DNA from: Linepithema humile
Taxonomy: Eukaryota; Arthropoda; Insecta; Hymenoptera; Formicidae
Reading direction: 5' to 3'
DNA: 64,000 nucleotides
Assembly: GCF_040581485.1 (NCBI RefSeq)
Contig: NC_090134.1
Coordinates: forward strand, 22,901,698-22,965,697
Each line of letters starts with the position of its first letter. Within the stretch, counting starts at the first letter, position 1. Shown one piece after another: positions 44,774 to 56,509 of this stretch. A model generated the notes under the pieces. The model was not told where the DNA came from, ran no database searches, and saw only the letters and a program-made list of their open reading frames with translations. The translations under genes were made by a program, and so were the position numbers.

Positions 44774-46934
44774 TCAAGTGCATATGTTGTTCTCTCCAAG
44801 CTGTAATTTTCCTAAAGATGCCTCGGAACATAGCTTGGCTCTTTCAAGGAGTACCGCTTGAGCCTTTTCTATGTTTTTCGGATTATTAGTCCATACTTTC
44901 ATTGCTGTATCCTATGGCAAAACAAGTATAACAAATTTCAGAAACATAAAGTTTTATATATATATATATATAAATAAATAACTTTAAAGAAAACATGGAA
45001 ATATTGGATGGATTTTTTAACCGTTTGTGTAACTATTTTTTTCAAATTGGAAAAATTTTTAATTTTGCAAAAAATTTGTGTAGAAAATGCAATAAACGTT
45101 ATTTTAATAACATCAATTATAATGTACACCTGCAGAGCACGTCCATAACAAAAACTGAGTCTCCATGGTTTTTTATCATCGTACGCGTTAATGGCATTAA
45201 GATTTAGCACAGATTCCTCGTCAGTTTGACCACCACTCAAAAAAAATATCGCCGGAACCGCCGTAGGAACTGTTCTTCGTAATGCTTTTAGTGTATACTC
45301 AGCGATAATCTGTGATGCAAATTTTTTGTTAAATTTATCAAAAATTTATTATTTAAAATTCAATTTAATCAAACATTGATACAATAAATTTTATATTCCA
45401 AACAATAATTATTTATTAGTTTAATTCTTTGTTTATAACGTGAAGAAGATAAATATGAAAATTTTTAGCTACGAGATAAAATAAGATAATCACAGTACTT
45501 TTTGAGCAAATATAAAAGTAACTCATATTCTTAGAAAAAAAATATATAATACGCTTTATCGTATTATTATATATTAAATGATACCTGCGGTGTGCATTTT
45601 ATCTCATTTTTTATTCCTGGCAGTACCATTGCCGGCTTTAAAACCATTCCTTCAAGATATACATGATGCTTATTCAGAACACGAAACAGAATGGATAGCA
45701 TCTCTTCATGAACTTGCAAAGTCCGATTTATATCGTGTTCGCCTTTGCTCAATATTTCCGGTTCCACTATGGGAACCATTCGTGCACGCTGGCAGATGCT
45801 GGCATATCTGAATAAAACAAGGTGTTTAAAAATACACCAGCAAAGATATTTCGCATTACGCAACCAGACTTTGTCTTGTGCAACAACTGCTTCTTACAAT
45901 TTGCATACACAAGTCAATATTTTTACGATTTTGTCAAACGTGAATTGTAAAATATATATTTAATAAATATAAATGTGAAGAGTAAATAAATTTTACGAAT
46001 GATTCGAATTTAGTTTACAGTTTAGTTTGATAAAGTTGCGCAAGAAATATGTAAATTTTTACAAGCTTTTGCTAATTGCAATATAAGGCTTGTGCAAATG
46101 ACTGATATTATCAGATACCTCGCAAGAACGTTTGCATTGGTGGTCATCGCAAGTTGACTAGGACATCGTTCCGACATCGAGAAAACGCATCTCCATTTGG
46201 CAAAGTGACAGCCTTCTTTTTTGTATCGAATACAATTCTCTTGTAAATCATCCAGACCTTGTGTGGTTTTCTCATCTTCGGTGCCGAAGAGCGGCACCAG
46301 ACCTTGGTCAATCTTCACACCGGCTACAATGTTCCTTTGACGCAAGAATTCGATGAACTCCACATCTTCCGATGTTCTTTGATAGATGGTCTCACAATGC
46401 ATAATCACACCACTGATGTATCGCGAAAGTTGAGTCTAAAGTCAAAAGTATGATATTTATATTGCACTCTCACTGTTTTTCTGGTATTGTTCATACGTGT
46501 GGAAAAGGTGGTATAAAATTTATATTTCTGTTAGAGAAAAAGAAAAATATTTTTTCTCCATTTCAATAATAATTGTAAAGTTTGCAAAGAATAAATTTTT
46601 CTGATATTGCTTTAATTGGGATTGGATAGCTAGATTTGTAATCAATTGCGTTACATCTCTGCCATCGTCTAAAATTTCTACTGCCATCGCATGCAGCGAC
46701 CTTGTCCGCGGAGAGCAACATCTCTCGATAATCACGTCTCGTCGATTCCGTATTTTCTATGCCGAGCATATGGAATCTCTCATTCAAGGACAATGGTGAC
46801 TCGTCACAGGCCAATAATCCTTTTCCAGGTGCAGCGATTGTCTCGATGATTTTATGTAACTCTTGACAGAGAGCAGGGTCCAATTCAGTGCAATTGGTAA
46901 TAGACGACAATATCTGACATTTATATAAAAACAT
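44774..46934 (-). CDS. Divergent fructose-bisphosphate aldolase paralogue
   Basis: Five minus-strand coding exons: 46934-46701, 46435-46119, 45807-45585, 45309-45130 and 44911-44774, giving 363 residues in frame. Core class I aldolase residues remain: LLACDES (Asp44), GVKIDQG, Schiff-base Lys in CHFAKWRCV (about Lys158), IVEPEIL, YLEGMVLKPAMVLPG (about Lys241), FLSGGQ and FCYGRALQ. Differences from the canonical copy: IGKRL is LNERF, so the Lys equivalent to mammalian Lys41 is Glu; VDKG is IDQG; LKPNM is LKPAM. The protein ends GENNICT, without the C-terminal Tyr important for catalysis. The N-terminus is uncertain, because a TCAG acceptor at 46,920 could replace the ATG at 46,934; the exon 1 donor (GTCGCT) is weak. 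Altered activity or substrate is likely. Confidence 0.9.
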
Positions 46935-46949
46935 ATTAATAATTAATTT

Positions 46950-48630
46950 ATTGCGCTTTTAATTATTAAATTGCAAATCGTAATTGTATTACTTTTAATT
47001 ATCATTAAATTAAAATGTGTTATTAATTGCATTATTTTTAATTATTAGATTGCAACAATGAATTTCGTATATATCATAATATTTTGGTCAGTGAAAATAT
47101 ACTTAATTGTAGATAATTGGCATCATAATTATAAATTATATAAATCGAGTTGACATTTTGAACATTTAAGTGCACCGGAAAATGTTATCAATTTTAAATG
47201 ACTAGCAATCATATTATAGCATTTATTGATAACCCAAAATAATACAAATCTTGCTACTGATTACTGATATTTGCAAGACAGTCCAAAGAGCAAAATTTTT
47301 AAATAAACATTTGACAATTTACAGTGCTGTTTTTAGGAGACCAGATTAAAGTTGCAGTGGTAATATGCTTTGTATAGATAAATCTTATTTTGATTTGAGA
47401 TAACATGATTACACTCGATGAATTAATATAACAAGCAAAATATGCAGTGTTGTTCAGAAAAATGTTAAAAAACATACTTTGTTTTTATCGTAATTATCTC
47501 ATTGTAACATCTAAGTCTTTAAAGTTCCCAAGTTATTAGTTTATCCTTGTATAATAATTTATATGTATAATAAAAATATAAAAGACCAATACAAATAAAC
47601 CTATAAACTTAAAAGATACTCTATACATTTCTCTGTACTTCTAATAATGGGTGGAGTACAATGTATAACTTAATTTGTAATAAATATGTTTCTTTTGCGT
47701 ATTGTAATTTTTCCTCTCTGCAATAACAATGTAAAAATATTCTTACATCTTTTACCTTTAATTTTAACGTTGTCAAATAATACATAATTGTATTGTAAAC
47801 ATTGAAAAGCTATACGTTCAAATAAAAGGGTTACCTTGTCTTTGCAGCAACATTTTGTTTCTAATTGCGTCATTTTCCGAAATAACATGTAATGTACTTT
47901 TTACTTTATTCAATTTATTTGTTGTATTACTTAAAAGTTTATTAATATAACGATAAATAAGTACAACGAAATTTTTATTATGCAAAGTTGTCAAAATGTG
48001 CATTCATAGTGGTTTTTACTGGTATGTACATACTTACCAGCGTTTGCACATTAAAAATTTTTTATAATCACCAAAAGTAAAGCTTTATTCTCATTGATTC
48101 GAGTGAAATCGACTGCCAATAGAAAGACAGGTACGAAAAACCCTAAACAACGCGAATATGAGAAGTGATCTTAAGTATCCTTTCAAGTTTTCGAAATAGA
48201 ACGATGCAGATCGATGAAAGCGTTGGAAGTGATTAGAAATTTATGAAATCAATAGATGCACGGTGTTTTTCCATATTGTTAACTTTTCATGGGTAAACAA
48301 CAAAGGCAGGCATTAGTGTTATTTGTACAATAATTTTCTGAGATAACGTGGTTCGTGACTATGGAGGTTATATCTTTCTAGCAATATCGTAAGTAAACAG
48401 TAATTCTTCAAGAAAACTAAATCTCTTATGATATTTGAATGAAAATGTGCCTTGTTAAGATATACAATTGTGTTTTTGTGAATAATATTAATAATGGAAT
48501 ACAGTAAATGGAGTACTTTTGTAGATTCAATTTTATGAAGTATATGATTTAATTTATGATTTCTTTACTATAATGTGGGGATTTTATTCACGTAAAACTT
48601 ACCTTCAATACGATTTGTTTTTGCCAGATC
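46950..48630. other. Divergent intergenic region, aldolase 2 and SRp25-like gene
   Basis: AT-rich interval between two divergently transcribed genes, expected to hold both promoters and the 5' UTR of the plus-strand gene. Small open frames at about 47,670-48,003 are AT-rich with no features. No RNA gene recognised. Confidence 0.4.
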
Positions 48631-48639
48631 ATTATTCGA

Positions 48640-50098
48640 ATGATGAATAATTTGAATAAACTCGTCATGGAAACAGAGTTTTCAATTAAAACAGAGAACA
48701 AGTTGAAGAGGCGATCAGCTTCTTCTGATAGCAATGTTTCTGAGAGGAATAAAAAGAGACGAAACGTTTGCAAAGATAAGAGGAAGAAGTCAAAGCGCAG
48801 AAGTAGTTCCAACAGTTCCAGTTCTTCTAGCATTTCAAGTTCGGAGAGGAATGTACATAAAGCGAGGAAGGGCAAAGATGGGGATACAGAACATAAAGTT
48901 AAGAAATATGAAAATGGATCAGAGTCACAGAAAAGGGGTGGAAAGTACAGTAATGATCATAGATTGTATTACAAGAGATACAACAATTTTCAAGATAATC
49001 AAAGAGATTATGGCTATTCACGACCTTATAACAATTCACGACCTTACAGACACTATAATTATTATGACAAAAATAAGAGGGGTGCGTATAACAATCATTA
49101 CTATAATAGATACAATAATAGAAGTTATGACAGAAGCACTGGTTATGGTAGATCGAGGATGCAAGATTATCATAAAAATACCAGCAAAGATGCAACTAGT
49201 CAACCTGTGCGAGAAAACAGTTCAAAGGAGCGCACAAATCAACCGCGAGTTGTCTCAAAGATGGAAAGATCTGATTCAATAAAAGATAACATGGAAGTAG
49301 TTGAGCAAGTCAAAGACAAACAGAAGAGAAAAGCAGATAGTGCACAAGACCAAACTCAGTTAAATCGTAAAAAATCAAAAAGGAAGAGATCTTTATCCAG
49401 TTCCAGTTCCTCCAGTGTCAGTAGCAGTAGCAGCGACAATAGCAGTAGCAGCTCTAGTACCAGTAGTAGCAGTGATACTGGTACTAGCAGTAGCAGCAGC
49501 AGTACTGATAGCTCAGAAGATGAAAAGAAGCGAAAGAAAGCCAAAAGGAAGGCTAAGAAATTGAAAAAGGCCATGAAAAAACGGAAGAAGAAGAAGCGAA
49601 TGAAGAAACTTAAGAAGAAGTACAAAAAGTATACATCTAAGAAAAAGGGACACGGTAAGAAGTCGAAAGAAAATAAAGAAGAAGGAGGCAAAGAGAGTAA
49701 GGAAATTTTTTCGGAAGTAACAGAAAAAGCAAAAGCTATGGCACCTATGACAAAAGAGGAGTGGGAAAAAAGACAGAGTATTATGCGCAAAGTTTATGAT
49801 GAAGAGACTGGAAGATACAGGTAAATACAATACGGATGCAGTAAATATATCATTTGCGATATACAAAAGCTTTGTTGTTATATTTTTACTTCTAAATTCT
49901 AAGATTTTTTTGCCCTTGTATACGTAGACGTTAAAATGAACTCTTGTTTTTGTGATTTTGTTTTCAAGATTAATCAAAGGTGACGGAGAAGTTTTGGAAC
50001 AGATAGTAAGTCGGGAGCGCCATAAGGAAATTAACAAACAGGCAACCAAAGGAGATGGTGAATACTTCCAAGCACGCTTAAAAATGAGCACTCTATGA
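48640..50098 (+). CDS. ARL6IP4/SRp25-like serine/arginine-rich nuclear protein
   Basis: Two exons, 48640-49820 and 49969-50098, give up to 436 residues; an ATG at 48,667 (METEFSIKTENK) is an alternative start. The order is: a basic Ser-rich region with KKSKRRSSS; a Tyr/Asn/Arg-rich region near 108-180 (NNFQDNQRDYGYSRPYNN); a long serine run near 250-292; a Lys/Arg run near 296-345 (KKRKKAKRKAKKLKKAMK); and a conserved C-terminal domain, APMTKEEWEKRQSIMRKVYD, ETGRYR, LIKGDGEVLEQIVSRERHKE, then INKQATKGDGEYFQ. That last block identifies the ARL6IP4 (SR-25) family, nuclear-speckle proteins linked to splicing. The second exon joins at TACAG|gtaaat and TTCAAG|A, restoring RYRLIKGDGE. Insect members vary greatly in the low-complexity part. 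Confidence 0.88.
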
Positions 50099-50109
50099 AA
50101 TATTTTTTT

Positions 50110-51485
50110 ATGCAACAAACCATAATTAGTCTTTACATGAACTGTATGATTATGTTATATCATAATGTATAATCTACCTTGTAACACATATAGTATAAAT
50201 ATAAACGATAAATTGTACGTATTGTATTATCATTTCAAATGTATTTACCACAGGACGTGTGTATTATAGTCCTAATTATAATTCATGTGAAAGCGGGAGA
50301 AAATAGAGTAGTGAAAAAGGGAACGCGAGAAGTAAATGAGTGGGAAAGTGCAGTGGGAATGGGGATGAGACGCGAAGGGTGAAGGGCGACGTCAAGTGTA
50401 GGGAAGGAGTGACGCGATCAACGGTGCGGATTAGGAAAATAAAAAATGGGTTAATTTTAGATTTTTTTACATGGTACTAGAACAATACAAATACAATATA
50501 AATATTTGTTTTACATTAATTAGTAAAAAATAGAATTGAACTACAATGTGTAGCGATTTGTTGCAATTCCCATCACAGATTATCTCTATATAATATTAAA
50601 AATAAATATAAATATTAAGAATGGAGTATATATATTTAGTATAAAATAAAAATTAAATATTTACAGCCATTGTTTAATAAAGATTTGATAAATTTTGTCT
50701 ACGGAAAAATCGATGCTTAGTTTATAAAATCGGTTTACTTTAATGTACTGAAAAAAGAGTTAATATTTATTCCTTTTTCTAAATTTTCTCTATTATGTAC
50801 AAAGCTTAATAATCTGTGATGCATACTTTGGATCTGCAATAATGTCAGAGTTCTAACATCGTGGATACAGGCCTTAAGCCTCGCTGTCTTCGTCATCCAT
50901 CTAAAAAATTCACTTATAACTACAACCATCTATACCATTACTATAGTATAGGTGTTGTGAGAAGAGCGCTGGCAGCATGAGTCAAGGTAGCCACAACATG
51001 AGGGAAAAATCGCGGTGGTCGAATGGTTGTCATCGCCTTTTGTGACAGATGTTTTGCGTGATTAATCCGCTTTGTTAATTCGTGGTCGCGCGCACGAGAA
51101 CGAACGAGGCTAAGTTTTTTCTATCTTGAATCTCGCGCAAAAAAACTATACATAACTGCCCGTGTTGTCATTATCGTGATAAATTGTGCTAAAGTTTCGT
51201 CACAGCCGACAGACAGAGAAGAAGCATCGCAGGAAGGAGAGGAGAACGCGCTTCGTCAAATGTCTCGCGGATGCAATGGTTAAATATTTTCGGTGAGAAA
51301 TAGAGAAAGAGAGAGAGAGAGAGAAAAAAAGCAAAGAGAAAGAGAGACTCGGAACCAGCTGGTCTTGTTAGGAGCTCATCGCGCGAATACGAGGAAATAT
51401 TGTCCGTGAAGTTGCTAAAGTCGCGAAGCGATAATATCGCTCGGGGAAAGCAGCGGCGAAGAAAACCGAGCTATCATCGCGCGCG
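50110..51485. other. Intergenic region and Rab8 5' UTR/promoter
   Basis: The first part is 3' UTR of the SRp25-like gene. From about 50,950 the sequence becomes GC-richer, includes an (AG)n run at 51,301-51,350, and leads straight into the Rab8 start codon. It is probably the Rab8 promoter and 5' UTR. No TATA box was seen. Confidence 0.45.
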
Positions 51486-51490
51486 TGGCA

Positions 51491-53545
51491 ATGGCAAAGA
51501 CGTATGATTATTTATTCAAGCTACTGCTGATCGGCGACTCCGGCGTCGGGAAGACCTGCGTGCTGTTCCGCTTCTCCGAAGACGCGTTCAACACGACCTT
51601 CATCTCCACCATCGGTATGTGTGAACATATGCAGGACGTCCTTCCCGCACTTTGCTTTAATCGTTTCTTGTCGCTGTTTCCTCGCATGCGGAACCGCGCG
51701 CTCCGGGGTGTGTCTCTGCGAAACGTGTATCCGCACGCCTAATGTTATTTGATATTGGACAAAGAGCACATTATGCCAAGTTCTTCATAGTAATGTGATT
51801 CATCGTGTACTGTACACCAGTTTGTATGCTAGGCACTCGCTCGTTATCCACTTTTCTCTATCTTTTAGAGTATTCTGAATTTCTTATTTTGTTATATGTT
51901 ACAGGCATAGACTTTAAAATTCGCACTATTGAATTGGATGGCAAGAAAATTAAATTACAAATATGGTAAATACTTGCTAAGGTTCTACCTCCTTATTTTC
52001 GTCAGTTAATTTACATTGAATACGATTTAAATGCTTAATGTAAAGTTAAACTCAACTGTGACATATATGTACTTGTATTTGTAGGGACACCGCTGGGCAA
52101 GAAAGGTTTCGTACCATAACCACAGCTTACTATCGCGGAGCAATGGGAATTATGTTGGTGTACGACGTCACAAATGATAAGAGTTTTGAGAACATTAAAA
52201 ACTGGATTCGAAATATAGAGGAAAATGCATCTGCAGATGTGGAAAAAATGTTATTAGGTAATAAGTGTGAGCTTACAGATAAGAGACAAGTGACTAAGGA
52301 AAGAGGCGAGCAATTAGCTGTCGAATATGGCATTAAATTTATGGAAACCTCGGCGAAATCTAGTATCAATGTGGAAGAGGCTTTTTATACTTTGGCACGT
52401 GATATCAAAGCAAAAATGGAAAAAAAATTGGTGAGAAAATACAAATTATATTACATATATTTTAATGGAATTATAGGAATTATCATGCTTATTATTCAAA
52501 TATGGAATATTTATTTTGTAATCATTGACATTTATATTTTAATATATATATTTTTTTTATATCTAAAAATATTTACCACACACATTGATAAATAGGGAAT
52601 AACTAAAGTAAATTAGAAAAAGATATACTTAATCATATCATATTATAATACAAAATTGAGCATTATATATGAACATTTTTCTCATGTTTACTACAAAATA
52701 ACTACCGTTTCTCTGTTTCCTGTCTGTTTCTCTGTGTTTGGTGCTGGTCTATCTTGGCAGAAGGTAACTTTTGTCGTACATTTGTTTTTAGTTAGTCTCT
52801 AATTCTACATCCCTAATAATATAACAATCAAGGAAGCATTCTGTAATTTATTCACATGAATTATTGCATGTTGCATTGTCAATTTATCATTTGTGGCTTT
52901 TATTTAAATTTATTTTGACAATGTAACACATTTCTGTCTCACATACCATATACACCTATTAGAACCATGTGATTATTGTGATTAAATATGTGTATTAACT
53001 CAAAAGTAAGCTTCTCATTGTATAAAGAGATTGTATATACAGATCTTGCATCTTTGATATTAATTTTATTCTACGTATGTTTAAAAAATGTGATACATAT
53101 ATTTTGCACTACACTAATCTTTGTATTTTACGTCGTATCCATTCACAATTAACTCACTTTGTAATTAATGTTTCTAACAACTAACTAAATACTAACTATA
53201 CTCATAGCTATACTCATAATTATACTCATGCTACGCTTGTATTTATTTGCTACATCTTAATCACTAAACTTTATTCGCTAAGAACAAGTAAGCTTTTATA
53301 TGCTTCAAGGGAGAAAGGTGTATCAAAAAATTATTACAAGATTACACATTACAAATGATTATTGTACATTAAAAACTCGTTTGCATTATATAATATACTT
53401 ACTATTTGTGCATTATATTGTTAATGCCATGCTTTGTTCTACACAGGAAGCGTCAAATCCACCGAAAGGCGGCGGTCATCAGTTGAAAGCTTCAGAACCA
53501 CAGAGGAAACCACCTAGTTGGCTCGCTCGTTGTACTATACTCTGA
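51491..53545 (+). CDS. Rab8: Ras-related GTPase Rab8
   Basis: Four coding exons, 51491-51614, 51905-51965, 52085-52430 and 53447-53545, give 209 residues. Rab8 directs vesicles from the trans-Golgi and recycling endosomes to the plasma membrane and cilia. MAKTYDYLFKLLLIGDSGVG with GKT (P-loop, about 15-22), Thr40 in FISTIGIDFKIRTIEL, WDTAGQERFRTITTAYYRG (switch II) and ETSAK are all in place. FKIRTIELDGKKIKLQ and the single-Cys C-terminus (CTIL, a prenylation CaaX) favour Rab8 over Rab10, which ends CC. The G4 motif reads NKCE where Ras-family proteins usually have NKxD. The hypervariable tail (EASNPPKGGG, PPSWLARCTIL) is encoded by the last exon alone. ATG at 51,491 fits the family start. 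Confidence 0.97.
52761..52763 (+). other. Possible 3-nt microexon in the last Rab8 intron
   Basis: A long pyrimidine-rich tract (about 52,708-52,757) ends in TTGGCAG. It is followed by AAG and then GTAACTTTTG, so a 3-nt exon encoding one Lys would fit between exon 3 (phase 0) and exon 4 without disturbing the frame. Reading through instead would give an alternative end VTFVVHLFLVSL lacking the prenylation Cys. The tract is more pyrimidine-rich than its surroundings, which is the only support. Confidence 0.3.
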
Positions 53546-54860
53546 CCCTCCAAATATTATCAACTGTTCAACGAGGCGCGTTTATTTACTATTATTATTT
53601 ACTTATATGTTTATTTCGTTGAACAAAATCCAAGTTTTGTGAAATCTTTCTAAGTCCCAAATATTGGGCTTACATTAGTGGATTTACTCGTTGACAATGA
53701 AAAATGTTTGCATTGTATTAACAGCTCAGAAATTATTTGCATGAACGCATCTTTTGCCGAAGGAACCCTCAGAGGAGAAAATATTAGATTTTTTTTTATT
53801 TTATTGTGTAAGATGCGTGTCGTCTTAATTTATATAACACCCTACAATTTGTTATACGTTCCAATCTGTTAATCAATATAATTAAACTGATTTAGGTAAT
53901 AATTGTTTGTGCGATAAATAGGTTGGTCGGGATCTAATTATCTTGTCTGTATTTTAAGCTATCTCAAAAATTATGATGTAATTTATTAAAGCAGATGAAA
54001 ATATGTTACACGTGATATATATGTGAACACAATGAATTTCTCCTCTGGTTTTCTTACATGAGCTATGGATATGGTTAATCTTTTTTTAATTAGAAAATCA
54101 ATACAAAATTCAATATACGCTCGTTGATCTTAATGGCAATGAGATGAAGTATTTTGTCATGCACGAAATTTTGTATCGTTTCAACATGATTTACATTGTG
54201 TGTGTTTCTCGTTTTATTGGAGGACCATATGTTTATAATAATACATATATATATATATAGAAACATACATCACACACACACGCATACACACACATACACA
54301 CATACACACACAAGTGCAACATCACACATACAAAGTAAACTAAAAACTAAACTAAAAACTAAAAAAAAATAATAAAATAAATAAGGTTAAGCAGTATAGA
54401 TATCACAACCGTTTTTATACTGTTATTAAGCAGATATAGCTTTTTCACAAAATTAACGGGAAAATGTAAAGTGTACTAGCATTAACTGATGTAATTAAAA
54501 TGCCTTGTGACGAATTGAACAAGCATTTTATAGACAATTTTGTTATATCACACTCGGATAGTCATAGAATTTTTATTAGATCTAAAAAGGAATAGCATAA
54601 GTACGCGAAGCTTATTTTCGGCAGAATTATTTTGCATATAGAGGTAGTTTTATTTACAAGAGTCTACGATGAAAAATCTTTTATTCGCTGATTGTCATGA
54701 TGTGCATTTTACAAATTTGCATTTTTACCATCAGAAACTTGTTCAACTTATACTTAAATATACAAACGATTATTATAATACATTTTTTATTAATCCTGTA
54801 TATGTGTATCAGTGTCTTTATTGTAATCCGGTTCATTAATATTTATCCTATCCTGTTCTA
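53546..54860. other. Rab8 3' UTR and intergenic DNA
   Basis: AT-rich region following the Rab8 stop, likely a long 3' UTR with AATAAA words near 54,369-54,380. It contains the TA/CA microsatellite at 54,241-54,312. It converges on the 3' end of the coiled-coil gene at 54,867. No other gene recognised. Confidence 0.45.
54241..54312. repeat. Compound (TA)n/(CA)n microsatellite
   Basis: A short TA run followed by interrupted CA repeats (CACACACACGCATACACACA pattern), about 72 bp, in the probable Rab8 3' UTR. Confidence 0.9.
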
Positions 54861-54866
54861 TGATTT

Positions 54867-56501
54867 TTACGTAGATTGCGAAAGCAATTTTTTTATTTCC
54901 GGATGAATATCGCAATTTATAAATTTTTCCACGAATTCTATATTTTTGACCGACATCGAAGCTAGCATACATAGCAGATCCTTAATTTTTGCTTTATCCT
55001 TTTGATGTATCGCATATGCACACAAGCCCACAGTTTGTAAACGTCGATTAAAATGAATAACCGCTTCACAAGATTTCTGAAGATGTTGATGTTCTTCTTT
55101 AAGTTTTACGATTTTACTGAAATCACATGATAAGGGATAATTGATCAATTTCGTAGACGTTAATGCATGCACACATTATCATTAAAGTAGTATAAAATTA
55201 AATTCTACTTTATTACAAATATTTTCGCTGCAGAAAAATCAACTCTAAATTTTTGGATAAATAAAGATCTAGTAAAGCTATCTATGTACATAAAATTAAT
55301 ATTATACATACATAGATATTTTCTAGGAGATAATATATCACTACTTGTATAAAATCCTACTTTGTATAAAATCTTTACATAAAAATTAAAAAATCTTTTG
55401 GCTGGACATGGCATTCATTACACAAATATGATACTCGACACAAATTTATTCACGACAAACTTACCGATCGACAGTAGTAGTAGCGCGCAAATTATTATGT
55501 TCGAGCTCCTTCAGTGTTTGTTTCAATTTCTTATTGATTAGATCTTTATAGTGTAAATTCTCCTCTAAACTCTGTATTTTGATTTTACATTCCATCTCGT
55601 GCATCTTCGCGCTTGTGACTTGATTCATCATAGAATCGTACTGTTTCGCTATCGTGTCGCACTTGACTTGTAATTGAACGCTATTAATCTGATTTTTCGT
55701 TTGTTGTTGTTGCAACTCATTCACGGCGTCCATAGCTGTTTTCAATTGCATTCTTAACTCATGAGAAATTGTACGCTCTTTTTCCAATTCTAATTCTCTA
55801 CTGTATAAAGCGAGGCGAGTTTCCACAAGTTCTTTTTGCATCACTTGCACAGTATCCTGCACCGAAATAATATGAAATAATTTATGCACCATAGTCAAGG
55901 TATATAATTCCCGTATTTAAAATAAGTGAATTAACTATCGCAAAAAGTTCATTTTATTTTCTTAAAAGAAATTGTTTTTTCTCAAAAGAAGAGCATAATT
56001 TCTGCACACAATCGCTTGTTACTACAAAACTTTGTTTTAAAATATTATTTAAAATAAAAGTTTGTACATTTAATCTAAAATGTAGTCTATACATTTAAAT
56101 TATCTTCAAATTTTAAATAAAAGAATAATTTTTCTAAAATTAATAGTTTTAACTTGTTAATGAAAAAATTGTTTTACATGTTCTTTCTGCAATGTTTAAC
56201 TTAATTCGAACTCGGTGCTATAATTTAAATATTCTTTAAATATTTTGTAATATCTATATTTATGTTTCTCTGCATAATTATTAATTAATATCGTTTATTA
56301 TTCTTGCCATGTTTCTATTTAAATTATCTTAATTTTAGAAATAGTTTTGTATAGGTTTGCTGGGTTAAGTATGCTTCAAGCGTTAATCAATATAGCAGAC
56401 GTATTCACCATATCGTTTTGTAACTCGTACAACTTTTCGCGAAATTGTCGTTCTAATTGACAAATATCTTCGATGTTTGGCGGCGACTTTGTATCATCCA
56501 T
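54867..56501 (-). CDS. Coiled-coil protein of unknown function
   Basis: Three minus-strand coding exons, 56501-56409, 55856-55465 and 55116-54867, join with matching phases to 244 residues. The start MDDTKSPPNIEDICQLERQF at 56,501 opens a short exon ending LQNDM before a GTGAAT donor. The second exon is almost entirely helical and charged (VMQKELVETRLALYSRELEL, then EKERTISHELRMQL and IQSLEENLHYKDLINKKL), a heptad-rich coiled coil from about 10 to 190. The last part (HFNRRLQTVGLCAYAIHQKD, KAKIKDLLCMLASMSVKNI, EKFINCDIHPEIKKLLS) is a separate helical region without heptads. No signal peptide or membrane segment, so intracellular. I do not recognise the family; centrosomal, kinetochore or trafficking scaffold roles would all fit, and none is shown. 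Confidence 0.82.
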
Positions 56502-56509
56502 TATTGCAA

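Noticed and set aside
48734..49282. 182-codon open frame overlapping the SRp25-like gene in another frame
   Set aside because: Ile/Thr/Met-rich product is what a shifted reading of a Ser/Arg/Tyr/Asn-rich gene gives; no family features and no separate start context.
49356..50118. Long antisense frames opposite the SRp25-like gene (Leu/Phe-rich)
   Set aside because: They are the complement of Lys/Ser codon runs (poly-Leu/Phe) and have no domain or splice support.
51491..53545. Rab10 as the identity of the Rab gene
   Set aside because: Rab10 ends in two cysteines and has IKTVELQGK in the core; here IRTIELDGK and a single-Cys CTIL end match Rab8.
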